A DNA stretch of 64,000 nt from Magnolia sinica (lineage: Eukaryota > Streptophyta > Magnoliopsida > Magnoliales > Magnoliaceae): contig NC_080578.1 of assembly GCF_029962835.1 (NCBI RefSeq), positions 104,635,759 through 104,699,758 of the forward strand. The letters are read 5' to 3'. Below are positions 11,525 through 22,644 of this stretch, in pieces. Position 1 is the stretch's first letter. Every line of letters begins with the position of its first letter. The translations under genes and the position numbers were made by a program. The notes beneath the pieces were generated by a model, which worked only from the letters and a program-made list of their open reading frames with translations, ran no database searches and was not told the DNA's origin.

Positions 11525-11789
11525 CTATCCAAAGGTGAAAAAAAATAAACAGTAAATGGTTGTTGGTTGCTCACAATGGTCAATTTTGTTTCTGCTGAAA
11601 TTTCAGACCGTAGCATCCTGAAACCAGGATCTGCTTTTGGGCGCCAACTGAACAAGCTTGTTATCAAGCATAAATCGGGAACTCGAATTAATCTGTTCCA
11701 ATGAAGAAGCAGTTTGGTGATGGCTGGATTAGTTTTAACACTTTTTGGCAAAAATGACAGGGCAAGAAACTGGCAACAACTCAACATAC

Positions 11790-14184
11790 CTTGTGCATGA
11801 GCATGTCCTGGAACTGGGCCTCATCTTGGGTGATTCCAGACTCCTGGAGGGCCTTTGATACGAGCTTTCGCAGCTTTCTAATCTTCATGGCTCCATCTGG
11901 ACTCTGCCTTGCAAACACCGGCACAAGAATTTCATATCAAACATGCACATTTCATTCTCAAAAAAAAAAAAAAAACACATGACAGAAGATGAAATTTGGC
12001 ACATGCAGGACCACGTGCCAACTTGCACCTTATGTGTAAGATCCAAACTGATCCTTAGGAAGGGCCCACCGTGTAGCCGTGACCCAAGAATCAGGGCATC
12101 AACTGTCAGGTGGGTGATGTACAAAAACAATGGACAGTGAAAATTAATTGCCAATACTCCACATCAAGTGTAGATGCGTGGTCCACCCAGTCGATATTTG
12201 ATGTGGAGATGGTCCACCTGATGAGTGGTGAGCAGCCTGATTTTTGGGCCACAGCATTTACCGAGTACAACCCATCTGTAAAGCAGCTTGGATCTAACAC
12301 GTGGCACATGTTGGCATGTGCACCAACATATGAATGTGAGCAAGAAATGTTTGTAGAATTAGCAAAAGAAAACACTGGAAATGGAATATGTAGAACTTGG
12401 GATACTCTTGAAATGCCAAGAATTAGATTTCTCTAAGAATAGAAAAAACTATAAGCCACTAACACAAGATCCGAATTTAAATAACGACAATTTGGAGATC
12501 TCAAGACTAAGGTATGCCAAAACAGTAATGTAATGGTAACAGTGGCAATAGTTACACATTACGGAGCCGAAACTGCTGTTACAGAAAAAATAGCCCGTAA
12601 AGTCCCGCTGCAAGGCCAAAACAGATTTTCTTTGAAAAAAAAGTAGTAACAGCAGTGGCCATTATGGCCACCATTACCGTTATGGAACACCTTGCTCAAG
12701 ACTGCAATAATCTTTAGTATCTGCAAACCTACAGAAACAAATTCCAATTTTCCGTAGAATCAATTGGTTTGCATTACAAAAATCTCCTAGCAGATGCACT
12801 TGGATTTCCAAAAGCATTTTACATGCATCCGATAACCTAAATGGTGGTTTCATTATTTTAAAAGATGGCATGGGACTGATGAAACACTTGAACTCAGGAG
12901 CATCTCAGGCATCCTCAAATGAAACAAAATGTTTAATGCCAAAGCAACATAATGAGGGTTGAAGAGGCAATCCTCGAGAGACATCCCAGACATGGTATAT
13001 GCAGCATATCGGATCCAGGCCACAGGGTTACCTTTGACATGCCCTAGAACAAAAATCGAGACAGTCCAATCATCAGATGGCCCACAAATAAATGTTGAAT
13101 ACGGTGCATTGGTAATATCTTTTCTAACCATTGATTATCTTCATATGCATGACTGGACTGATTTTTGGACTGGGGCATGTTGACATTGATCACCAGCTGA
13201 TGAATGGTTGGATCTCACGCAAGTGTGCCACGTTGGCTGCACTGTGGATAGCCTATTCAATCTCCATTGCAGAAATCAGCCTATCACTTATCTCTAAAAA
13301 AAAAAAAATATACAAGAAAGAACGAAAGAAAGAAATCAGCCTATCACTTCCCCTATAGTACTATACATACATTGAATAAGGAACAATAAGTAGCTGTTTG
13401 ACTGGAATATGCATACCGATTTTAATATTGAAGTAATTAACTTCTTCCACTTTATTTTCTGATGGGTAGCTTCCTTGGGAGAGCCAACAATGCCTGTCTG
13501 ATCTTCATTCTGCAACATTGAATTAGTGTGTTTGTTTTTCTTACGTGGTTCTGCTTCTTCTCTTTCTGCTTGAATCACTTCACCATTGTTCAAATCACTT
13601 CTGCCCTCAGTATCTCCATTACCCCCATGTCCAGATGTATCGAATTTTCTCTTTTTCATCAACAGACTTTCTTTTTCTGCTTCCAGGCTAGATACAGCAG
13701 TGGCTTTTGGAGGGTCGCTTCCTTTTTTTTCATCTATGGTCTCGATTCCTTGTTCTTCGGTTGAGTATTCCCTCGAATGGACATTAACGGCATCCTTCTC
13801 ATTTGCAGTGGATTCTTCTGTTTGGCTGGATTTTTGCTGGGAAGCATGGAAGGCTCGGGCTTTTGCTCTGTGTTTCTTTCCTTCAGCATGGAGCAGCAAG
13901 GTTTGCTTACTCGTAGTGTTGGTATTACAGAGGCTGTGTAGAAACAAGTCCACCAAGAGGCTTCAATTCCCAAAGAAATCAAAGTACAACATTTTTTTAT
14001 CATGTGATCACATCAATCGAAAAAAGAAAAAGAAAAACTAAACAGGAAATTCCAGATTATTGGTTGGCCTTCAACTGATTCACTTTGGGCGTTATGTTTC
14101 TTGTTAATGCACGCAGATTTATTGAACAGGATGAAAATGACAAATGATGCAACAGACAGCAAGGACCTGCTGAAAACACCTCAC

Positions 14185-14258
<74 letters not shown>

Positions 14259-17200
14259 GTGTGTGTGTGTGTGTGAAATTTGGACTATCATTAAAGGTTA
14301 ACATTTACTTTGATACCAATTTGATGCAGGACAATTAACCACTTGCTCTAAAAGCTCGAACTGTTAGAGCATAGTGAATTAATCCCTTTATCTCATAGCC
14401 CAAGCCCCACATCTCATGGGTTAGGACCTTGGCCGAACCCCCCTCGTGGGCCCCAAATCACATGGGTACCACCTCACATGGGCCGCCCACCCCAAGTGTA
14501 TCCCTACGTCCCACGGGCTACCCCGCTCGAGCCCTGTGTGAAATGCGCATTAATCACCCCCAGTGAGGAGTCTCAAACACGAGACATCCCCCGTGGGCCA
14601 TGCCCACCCCGAGTGTGCCCCTGCATCCCACAAACGACCTCACTCGAGCCCAGTGTGAAAATGCCCCTGCATTACATCTTTCCTATTGATGTCAACAAAA
14701 TTAAGAATCTTCACAACATGGCTACAAAAACCTAGTAAAAAGTTGGCGAAGGAGGGAGGTTCCAGATCATCTCTGCTTAGTGAAGATAAAAGGCTGGATG
14801 ATCTCAGATAGTTGAAATCCCAGCCCTGTTTTTTTTCTTTTTACTGGCGTTGTGGTGTCTGGCTGTCCTTAGTAGTTAGTAGTTTTCCAGTTTTTGTCTG
14901 CTTTAGTGACTTTGTCTAGCTAGCTTGTTGTTCTTTTGGGGGTTCGTTTAATAAAATGCAACTTAACTGACAACATTAAAAAAAAGGCCAAAAGTGATCA
15001 ACAACAAGTGAAACTAGTCCTCCAAGCCTAAAATGCAAGGGTCGAAGCTGAAATAAACCTATAACTAAACAAATATTGGTTTGAAAGATTATCATCATCA
15101 TCTAAGCCTTGTCAAATTAATTGGGGTCAGATACATGAATCCTGTTCCGCCATTTGTTTGAAAGACGGGATATAATTTTGAAGAGCCACCAGAAAGTAAA
15201 TCTTAAAAAGTTTACCACATTCTGCCGTTACTCAAACCTGGTCAACATAAAATAAAGTCTATGCTCATCAAAGAATTGGAAAAAGAGACAACTGAGGTCA
15301 TTGAAGAGCTCAAACGATGAACGCGTAATTGAGAAAAAATTGGACTGAAAGAGAACATGGACACCATCCAACAAATGTGTGTATCCGACAGTTTCCAGGA
15401 GGCATAACTTTGTGCGCACTTGCTGATTTGGAGCGATCAATAGCTTGTTTCAAAGGCCTCTTCCAGAACTACATGGCTATTTCTGTATATTCTGCAAGTT
15501 TTGATCTTTTGAGGCATCAAATTTGACCCCAACAAGTAGCAAGGAATTAATGAAGAATTTCTATTTTTTGTGTAATTTTAAAGGTTGCTTGGTCGTTATA
15601 AACCGTTTGATGGTTCAGATTCGAAGTTATTGAATAAGATTAATGGTTTAGATTAGCTTGGGTTTAAGATTAATGATTTAGATTAGCTTGGGGTTTATGT
15701 TTTTGAACAGAAGCTTCTATTGGAATTATTGTAATGGAATTCTTAGTTATTGTAATGGAGTTCTTAGTTATGTTCTTGAATTTTAGACTGGTTTTACTCC
15801 AAAATGGAGAAAACCCCATTTAGAGTTGCTTTGCCCCTCTATCCAATTTCTTCAAACAACCGTCTTTCTTCTTGCCAATTGGGTGTGTTGGATTCATGAT
15901 CCACCCAGTAAAGCTTGTTTTATGGCATTGAGAGATGACTTCTGATTCACAATGGGTGACAAATGATCTGTAGGTTTTCAAGACCAAGATGTGAAAGCAG
16001 GTAAAGTTGAACAAGCAAATATGAAGCAAGAAATCCAAGATCTATGCCAATGAGTAGATCAACTAATGCATATGATCAAGCATCGAGGATAGCAAGGAAC
16101 GGGTTGGAGACACCACATGTTTGAACTGATTTTGGGAGATTTTCTGCATTTCCAAAACCATTTAAAAAAATTGTGCTACCGGTGTGAACTGGTAAAAGGG
16201 AATCTTTAAAAAAAAAATTAAAAAAAAATCTTCTTCGAGTATGATGGATGATGCACATGGACCTAGAAATTGCATGTGTCATGATTATAAGACAATCCAA
16301 ATTGTCCAAGTTGCTGAATCAATTATGCATGGAGTATGACCAAGAAGTTGCACTCAGCCTTTCACACAAGTGGCGACATGAGAAAGTATCCAGCAAACGC
16401 TTTGCACTATCCACATATGATTATACAGATGGCTAATGTTATTGCCTAACTCCATATATCCTCTGTCCTGGCAACTTTTATCATCATAAAATAAACTTAT
16501 CAAGCAATGCTGTCCACACAGTTGTATGACATGTGCCAAACGAAACCTATATAAGAAAATTAGACCATATCCTATTTGGGGCACAGTTTCCCATAACGTA
16601 ACGAGTACTATAATTTTCTTCTCTCGATCTTCACACTTTCACCACCTAGTATCCAGCTCATTAGATGAGCTGGTAGAGATATTGCAGCATGTGTGAGCGA
16701 TCTAGGGTTCAATCCTTGTTAGTGTTACCTTAAAAATATATTTATTAAAAAAAAAAACAAAAAACAAAAAACAAAACTTTCGCCACCTTTTTGAGAAAGA
16801 AGGTAGCGTATGAATATGTCAATAAAGTGGAGAAAATTTGCACCTATTCCACCTTATCGATAAAAAAAGGGCAAAGGATTAAAAAAAATTTTAAAAAAAT
16901 AATATCAAAACATAAAAATAAAATTAAGAACATCCAGGTTGCTTCATAAATTAGGGGGGCAAATTCATCAATTTAGACTCCATGCTGACACAAGATCATT
17001 GTGTGAAATCCAGCTCCTTGATGCACAAGAGGACTGCCACCCTGCAACTCATCGTCTTCCATGCTCCTAATAACCGCCAAGGCACTAAGACCTCCAATGT
17101 TAAGTTTCTGGACATCCGGTAGTTCCTTTTCTTATAATATAAGTGTAAAAATGAGATATGTTATAAGCATTCAGCACTCTTGTTACCCTAGAATCCTACA

Positions 17201-19242
17201 CTGAACAACTGATTTGGTTGCTCAATGTAGGTCTCTTGGAAGGCTGGTTATTCTCTTACTCATTTGATTAGGCACAAGTGAGGGTGCTTCCAGCTAACTT
17301 GACCTAAGATTCTGTCCCCAATGACACTAACCAAGCCTTACCAGCAGCCTATAGAACGTTGCATCAGAAACAGATGGGTTTGTCACTCAAATTAGAGATC
17401 CCTTACATATTGCATTTTCTTTTAATGTTTAAGTATATCTTTTCTTCAAGACATGTTCGTGAAAATATGCTGGGAAAGGTCAGAAAGTTCATCTCATGTG
17501 TAGTTGTGTATGTATTTAGTGTTTCCAATGAAAGCATCTTCACTTCTGTTGGGATCAGATTGAAAGCAAGAACATTTCAAAAGCTACCATTTTATTCTCC
17601 ATCTTTTTTATAATGTTTGATACGGATTCACTTAATCACCTGTCTGAATACGTTTCACATTTGTTTCCCACTCATTAGATGATCTGGTGGAGACAGTGTA
17701 GCGTGTGTGAGTGATCTAGGGTTTGATTCCTGATAGTGTCACCTTTTAAAAAAAAAAAAAAAAAAAATACATTTCACATTTCCGAAAGCATCTTCTATTG
17801 GGAAAGATTGATCGCAAGAACATTTCAAAGTCACCATTTTAATACCCAAATTTTAAATAGCAACCATGTTATTCTCCACCTTTTTTATGCATATTCACTG
17901 TTAATTTTTGCAGACCGTAAAACTTCTGCCAATCTACCATTTAAAAGCCAACCCAAAACAGCTAGGTGGAAGGCTTAAGATTTTGATGATTCTGTTTAAC
18001 TTTTACACTGTAGAAATAGTAAACGCTCAAATCAATGGTTGAGCTACCACAGATGCTACACAAAATCTTTAGGGCAATATCTTTTGTCCCTAACCCTTAT
18101 AGACAACTGGTGGCTCATGAACAACTGGTGTACTTGCTTAAATAAACAAAAAATGAAAATGAACATAGTAACAGAACTCACAAGTGGTCAAATTATAACT
18201 CACCTACAGAACCAGGGGGGATGTGAAGATAACCCAACATTTATATCAATATCTAAATTTTTCTTAGACTCGTTTTTGGGCTTAGCTGGTGTAGCATTTG
18301 AAGTCTTCCCTTGACCTTTGGGACCATATTTCTCCTGAAAAGAACATTTCATCAAGTTAAAGATATTGTTAAAGTCCCTTGATATACATTGATACACCAT
18401 CCTCTAACAGTTCGAGCTTTTAGAGTAATTGGTTGTTTGACATGGTATTAGAGAGGAAGGTCTTGCGTTTGAATCTCAGAGGCAGCAAACATGTCTCCCT
18501 AATATATTCTCCCACAAGAGTGTTAAAGTCCCTTGATATACATTGATACACCATCCTCTAACGGCTCAAGCTTTTAGAGTAACTGGTTGTTTAATAGATA
18601 TGAATATGATACTGGTCCTTGCAGTAAACATTTGGAAGAAGATTTAGCGGTGAAAGAAGTTCCGTTATTGCCTATACATGCATTCATTTTTGCAAGCAAT
18701 ATTAACTAATAAATCAAATTCAACGAAAGAAAGAATCCAATTCGATGATGAAATAATCATAAGCTTTGAGAAGTTGTTTACTAGTGAAAACACAAATATA
18801 CAGAAAGGGTGCAGTATGATTTGTATTAGTCTGAATAACAAACCGCTTCCGAGATGCACTGTGTGTGGCCTTGAACACTTTGTTGGTTGAATGTTTCTCC
18901 GCAGTCAATGCACGATAGCTACAAGAGGGAAAAGAATTGTATCAGTTGACTCTGTAAAACAAAACACCATGAGAAACGAGCACTATAAATAAATCTCAAA
19001 CTAAGCACCTAGAAATAAGATTTTAACGGAGATGCTAACATGGCTAGGAGATGATGGAAGAGGAGGAAAGAGAGAAATGGAGAGTTAAAAGGAGAAATAA
19101 GATAATTCTATTAGAGAGAAATGAATGCAGAAGCACAACTGAATTGATTTGCAATTCAACCAAAACTTGGTTATTTTCCACTTCATTAGACTAGTTATTG
19201 CAATGCGATTCGATATGGCATCCAAACGAAGCAGCCTGATGT

Positions 19243-19288
<46 letters not shown>

Positions 19289-19450
19289 ATGTAGGGAGAG
19301 AGAGAGAGAGAGAGAGAGAGACTGATGTAGGGAGAGAGAGAGAGAGAGAGAATGGCATGAGACCTTGTAAGCAGAGCAAATCCTGAAATGGCCTTGCAGC
19401 TTTGGCTTCTTCAAGTTCTCTCCACAGTCCTCGCACTGAAACCACACCAT
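11790..19450 (-). CDS. LYAR: LYAR-type C2HC zinc-finger nucleolar protein (cell growth-regulating)
   Basis: Minus-strand exons 19364-19450, 18844-18918, 18204-18334, 13417-13933 and 11790-11903 all have GT-AG borders and matching phases. They encode 308 residues before the unresolved end. Two LYAR-type C2HC fingers are visible: C6-C9-H21-C25 ([18 protein letters not shown]) and C32-C35-H47-C50. A U1-like C2H2 finger (C97-C100-H113-H119) spans the exon 3/4 junction. Then comes a charged, low-complexity, nuclear-targeting region (KKRKFD, RKKNKH) and the conserved C-terminal block [24 protein letters not shown] proteins act in the nucleolus in ribosome biogenesis and nucleic-acid binding. The start at 19450 gives the family's usual MVWFQCEDC; an in-frame ATG at 19498 exists. 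The last exon is uncertain: a 42-nt candidate with a good acceptor lies at 11483-11524. Exons 1-2 are duplicated upstream. Confidence 0.9.
11998..12321. mobile_element. MITE-like inverted-repeat element in LYAR-side intron
   Basis: The ends mirror each other: GGCACATGC..CACGTGCC..AAGATCCAA on the left and TTGGATCTAACACGTGGCAC..GGCATGTGC on the right. The interior has the CCTGATTTTTGGGCC landmark of the dispersed family. It lies in the intron between the last two firm LYAR exons. No coding capacity. Confidence 0.55.
12509..12694. mobile_element. MITE-like element, relative of 8022-8304
   Basis: Starts AAGGTATGCCAAAACAG and ends ATGGAACACCTTG, with GTAATGGTAACAGTGG and CCATTACCGTTATGG near the two ends. 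It is the same family as the 8022 element and lies in the same LYAR intron. Confidence 0.55.
14187..14275. repeat. (TA)n followed by (TG)n compound microsatellite
   Basis: About 68 bp of alternating TA, then about 20 bp of TG, in the LYAR intron between exons 3 and 4. Open frames across it are artefacts. It is likely length-polymorphic. Confidence 0.95.
14309..14671 (-). mobile_element. TRIM-type LTR element fossil, tandem-like
   Basis: On the minus strand, a partial LTR (14592-14671) is followed by a short internal piece (14550-14591), then a fuller LTR (14322-14549), and then a primer-site-like ATTGGTATCAAA at 14309-14320. A primer site beyond the second LTR implies an LTR-internal-LTR-internal arrangement, as unequal recombination can produce. 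Same family as 9274 and 42091. Non-coding. Confidence 0.6.
14760..14990 (+). repeat. LINE 3'-UTR-like fragment with A tail
   Basis: T-rich, G-containing text (TTTTTTTTCTTTTTACTGGC..TTCTTTTGGGGGTTCG) leads into TTTAATAAAATGCAACTTAAC and ends in a short A run at about 14977-14985. This is how many plant L1 3' ends look. No coding part is attached. Confidence 0.45.
15086..15175 (-). repeat. RTE-type LINE 3' tail
   Basis: On the minus strand it reads GGATTCATGTATCTGACCCC, AATTAATTTGACAAGGCTTA, then a (GAT)n-like tail. This resembles the widespread plant RTE 3' end (..GACCCCAATTAGTTGGGATAAGGCTT followed by a short trinucleotide repeat). Only the tail is present. Confidence 0.65.
15180..16640. other. 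LYAR intron DNA without recognised elements
   Basis: Short direct repeats 'attaatggtttagattagcttggg' occur at about 15635-15690. Open frames have no domain. Nothing else recognised. Confidence 0.4.
16651..16775 (+). repeat. tRNA-derived SINE
   Basis: Contains an A-box-like TAGATGAGCTGG and a B-box GGGTTCAATCC about 40 bp apart, then an A-rich tail (AAAAAAAAAAACAAAAAAC). A second copy lies at 17668. The tRNA part is not a functional gene: no cloverleaf closes. Confidence 0.65.
17668..17767 (+). repeat. tRNA-derived SINE, second copy
   Basis: Shares CATTAGATGATCTGGTGGAGA and GATCTAGGGTTTGATTCC with the 16651 copy and ends in a pure A run. Both copies lie in the same LYAR intron and the same orientation. 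Confidence 0.65.
18367..18596 (+). mobile_element. Complete miniature LTR element (TRIM), 230 bp
   Basis: Two 76-bp LTRs (18367-18442 and 18521-18596) start TGTTAAAGTCCC. They flank a 78-bp internal segment that opens with the primer-site-like TGGTATTAGAGA, one of the common initiator-Met variants. The element is bounded by a perfect 5-bp target duplication, GATAT (18362-18366 and 18597-18601). It has no coding capacity and looks structurally whole. It sits in LYAR intron 2, antisense to the gene, with its edge 33 bp from the exon 3 boundary. Confidence 0.85.
19243..19351. repeat. (GA)n tracts in LYAR intron 1
   Basis: Three GA tracts are separated by repeats of CTGATGTAGGG. The duplicate at 22612-22644 has only two, shorter tracts, so this is the most changeable part of the duplicated block. 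Confidence 0.9.
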
Positions 19451-19552
19451 CTTCGCCTCTTTCTTTCCTTTAACAAAGAGAGATGTGCTGCAGCTCAACT
19501 CAGGCGTTCGCCTTGTTAGGGCTTCCCTTTTGAATGGATCATCGTTAAAGGG

Positions 19553-20480
19553 GTGGCAAACCGCGGGTTCGGGCGCCGGCTCGGGTTCGGGCTCGGGCTA
19601 GTTTCGTCCGACCCAACGGCAATTCCCACGCACGTGTTCTATCATGCAAATACGCACGTGTTCTCTCAAACAAATTGCCGTTTGGATACGGCTGGTTTGG
19701 ATACGCCTTATAAGCAGTGTTTTTTTTTTTTTTTAATAGCATAGCGGTAATTATTTAAAAAGTTTATGGACAAATTTATTTTAAAATTAGCCAAAAATAT
19801 CGACCCAGTTGAGCTTGTTTGGGAACTTGTAATTTGAATAAGATGGGAAATAAAATTAGAGGTTAATTAATTAGGAGTAAATGTTTTTATATGAGTTATG
19901 TTTGAATGGTGGTAAATGAAATGCATTTGAAATCCAAAAAATGAGTTTGAATAGAAGCAAGTAGGAGGAAATGAAATATATAGGAATTTTTTAACATATT
20001 TGGTAGGAATATATTCAACATCCCAAATCAATTTTAATATCAGTGTACATATACAATAATTAATAGGATGATTGTAATAAGTCTAGGTAAGATACATATG
20101 CGAAATTTCAAGCCTCGAGTAAGCTATAAATATAAGGATCACGATGAAGCAACTCACCAACTTTTTTTTCATTTATATGGTTATCCTTTCAATGGTTTAC
20201 ATCATTTTTTTTTATGTGATTTTGGTGATGTACCCGATCATTGAATTATATCGAAGTATTACTAGCACCACACATGTGTAGTGGACATGTGCGTAATAGC
20301 ACATTTGTTTACATGTGCAACCCTCCAAGGAGCTCACGGATGCATTTCACCCCATTTAATTTCAAATTCCGTCCATTAGAGAGGATTTCATTTGCATGCA
20401 CATTTATTCACATTTCATTCCATTTACATATATTTACTTCCATTAATACACGTATCAATTACCATTTACCTTCATTTACT
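19553..20480. other. LYAR upstream region and AT-rich repeat
   Basis: Upstream of the LYAR start there is a GC-rich GGGTTCGGGCGCCGGCTCGGG stretch (19561-19600), then AT-rich DNA with 'gagcttgtttgggaacttgt' and 'catttactcccatctaaatg' edges that look like a MITE. No TATA box could be placed with confidence. Confidence 0.35.
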
Positions 20481-20867
20481 CCCATCTAAATGACACTAAG
20501 CCAAGTAAGCTCTTAAAAAATAAGTGGATCTCTACCACTTAATTTTCAAAAACCATTTGACTAGTTACTTAATATATAATAGTTTTTTGACTATTTACTT
20601 AAAATTTGTGTATAGTTAGAGTTTTACCAAATAATTTATTTTAAACATAGAGCTTATTTTATTAAAATGAGCAAATAAGCTCTTTATTAATGAAGATGCC
20701 TAACCACTCTTTACACTGGTTACTTATGCCTTAAGTAACTTATTAAAAGTTTATACTTAACCAGTAGATAAGTATGTTTAGAAAACAATGTAATTGCTTG
20801 TCAAAAAGTAGACACATATGTTTAATTTCCAACATTACATAAGTACTTATTTCTCAAGTTTGTTTCA

Positions 20868-21445
20868 TCCACCCTTAATATCTATCATCCATCATGTGCC
20901 CCAGCCTTTGAAGTGAACTGTTCATTATGTTGGGCCCACCTTAGCCATGTATTCAATTTGACCCAATTCATCATGTGGGGCCTACCTTCAATATATACCA
21001 TCTACCTTGCGGCGCCTACCTTTGATGTGGGCTATCCATCATGTGGGACACCTTGGATGTGGGTTATCCATCATGCGGGCCAACCTTTAATGAGGATCAT
21101 CCATCATGTAGGACCCAAGTTTGAAGTGGGGCGTGCCTTGGATGTGGGTCATCCATCTTCAAAGGGCAACCATTGATATTAATGTCCTCACAAGGGGCCC
21201 ACCTTAATATGGGTCATCTTTTACCATCTATGTTATTGTCCATCATATGGGCCCCAACTTTAATATCCACCACCCATCATATAAAACCCACCTTTGATGT
21301 GGACCATCTATCATGTAGATCCACCTTCGATGTGAGCCATCCATCATGTGGGGCCCACCTTAGATGTGGGTCATTCATCATCAACACTTTTGATGTGTAC
21401 CATCCATTGTGTGGGGCCCACCATGACATGAGTCATCCATCATGT
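20868..21445. repeat. Minisatellite, about 35-bp unit
   Basis: Imperfect tandem units built on GATGTGGGYCATCCATCATGTGGGGCCCACCTTT. About 15 units are visible, each diverged. The same array recurs at 24118-24470 and 24650-25030. Confidence 0.85.
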
Positions 21446-21467
21446 GGGGCCCACATTGGACAAGAGT

Positions 21468-21670
21468 AAAGGTGGGCATCGGACTGAGTCGGATCGGATT
21501 CGGCCCAACCTGACCAGATTCGAAATTTGTAGAACCTGATCCGAACTCGTTCCGATCAGGGACTGAGTCTGGATCATCTAATTCGAACAGATTCAAACGT
21601 CTTTTGACCTGAATCGATCCGGGTCCGACCCGGTCAAGAAAACCGAGTCGGATCAGATTGGGGAAAGCTT
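21468..21670. mobile_element. CGG/GTCGG-rich insertion with GGTGGGCAT edge
   Basis: Starts AGGTGGGCATCGGACTGAGTC and continues as degenerate 'gatcgga/tcggg' text. A relative at about 24472-24648 ends in the complement (ATGCCCACCTC). It is non-coding; the proline/aspartate-rich frames across it are compositional. Confidence 0.45.
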
Positions 21671-21809
21671 GAATCATTCATTTTTTCCAACGACATGAAA
21701 ATCATTATATTAATGTTTTGTATGGTACGATCTATTTGATTATTGAATTCACTTAAAATTTAGTATCAACTCCTTAAATGATCTGAAAAAACTGATGGAC
21801 GGTGTAGAT

Positions 21810-22610
21810 ACATGGTATTAGAGAGGAAGGTCTTGCAATTGAATCTCGGAAGCAGCAAACATGTCTCCCTAATATATTCTCCCACAGGAGTGTTAAAGTC
21901 CCTTGATATACATTGATACACCATCCTCTAACGGCTCAAGCTTTTAGAGTAACTGGTTGTTTAATAGATATGATACTGGTCCTCGCAGTAAACATTTGGA
22001 AGAAGATTTAGTGGTGAAAGAAGTTCCGTTATTGCCTAAACATGCATTCATTTTTGCAAGCAATATTAGCTAATAAATCAAATTCAACGAAAGAAAGAAT
22101 CCAATTCGATGATGAAATAATCATAAGCTTTGAGAAGTTGTTTACTAGTGAAAACACAAATATACAGAAAGGGTGCAGTATGATTTGTATTAGTCTGAAT
22201 AACAAACCGCTTCCGAGATGCACTGTGTGTGGCCTTGAACACTTTGTTGGTTGAATGTTTCTCCGCAGTCAATGCACGATAGCTACAAGATGGAAAAGAA
22301 TTCTATCAGTTGACTCTGTAAAACAAAACACCATGAGAAACGAACACCATAAATAAATCTCAAACTAAGCACCTAGAAATAAGATTTTAACAGAGATGCT
22401 AACATGGCCAGGAGATGATGAAAGAGGAGGAAAGAGAGAAATGGAGAGTTAAAAGGAGAAATAAGATAATTCTATTAGAAAGAAATGAATGCAGAAGCAC
22501 AACTGAATTGATTTGCAATTCAACCAAAACTTGGTTATGTTCCACTTCATTAGACTAGTTATTGCAATGCGATTCGATATGGCATCCAAACGAAGCAGCC
22601 TGATGTAGGG

Positions 22611-22644
<34 letters not shown>

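Larger units (their letters stand above)
18440..21232. repeat. Tandem segmental duplication, copy 1 (LYAR exons 1-2 and upstream)
   Basis: Colinear with 21810-24472 over LYAR exon 2, intron 1, exon 1, the upstream region and the first part of the minisatellite. The left border falls at the LTR1/primer-site junction of the TRIM. Differences are scattered substitutions and repeat-length changes. Confidence 0.9.

Noticed and set aside
14101-14304. Open frames of alternating Ile-Tyr across (TA)n
   Set aside because: Pure by-product of the dinucleotide repeat.
16651-16730. A tRNA gene
   Set aside because: A and B boxes are present but acceptor and anticodon arms do not form and an A tail follows, so it is a SINE.
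18665-18908. Open frames around LYAR exon 2 (and the same at 22029-22272) as separate small genes
   Set aside because: They overlap the conserved zinc-finger exon in other frames or on the other strand; the duplication makes them look conserved.
20868-21445. CRISPR-like array of short spaced repeats
   Set aside because: Units are contiguous and diverged, with no unique spacers, and the DNA is plant nuclear.
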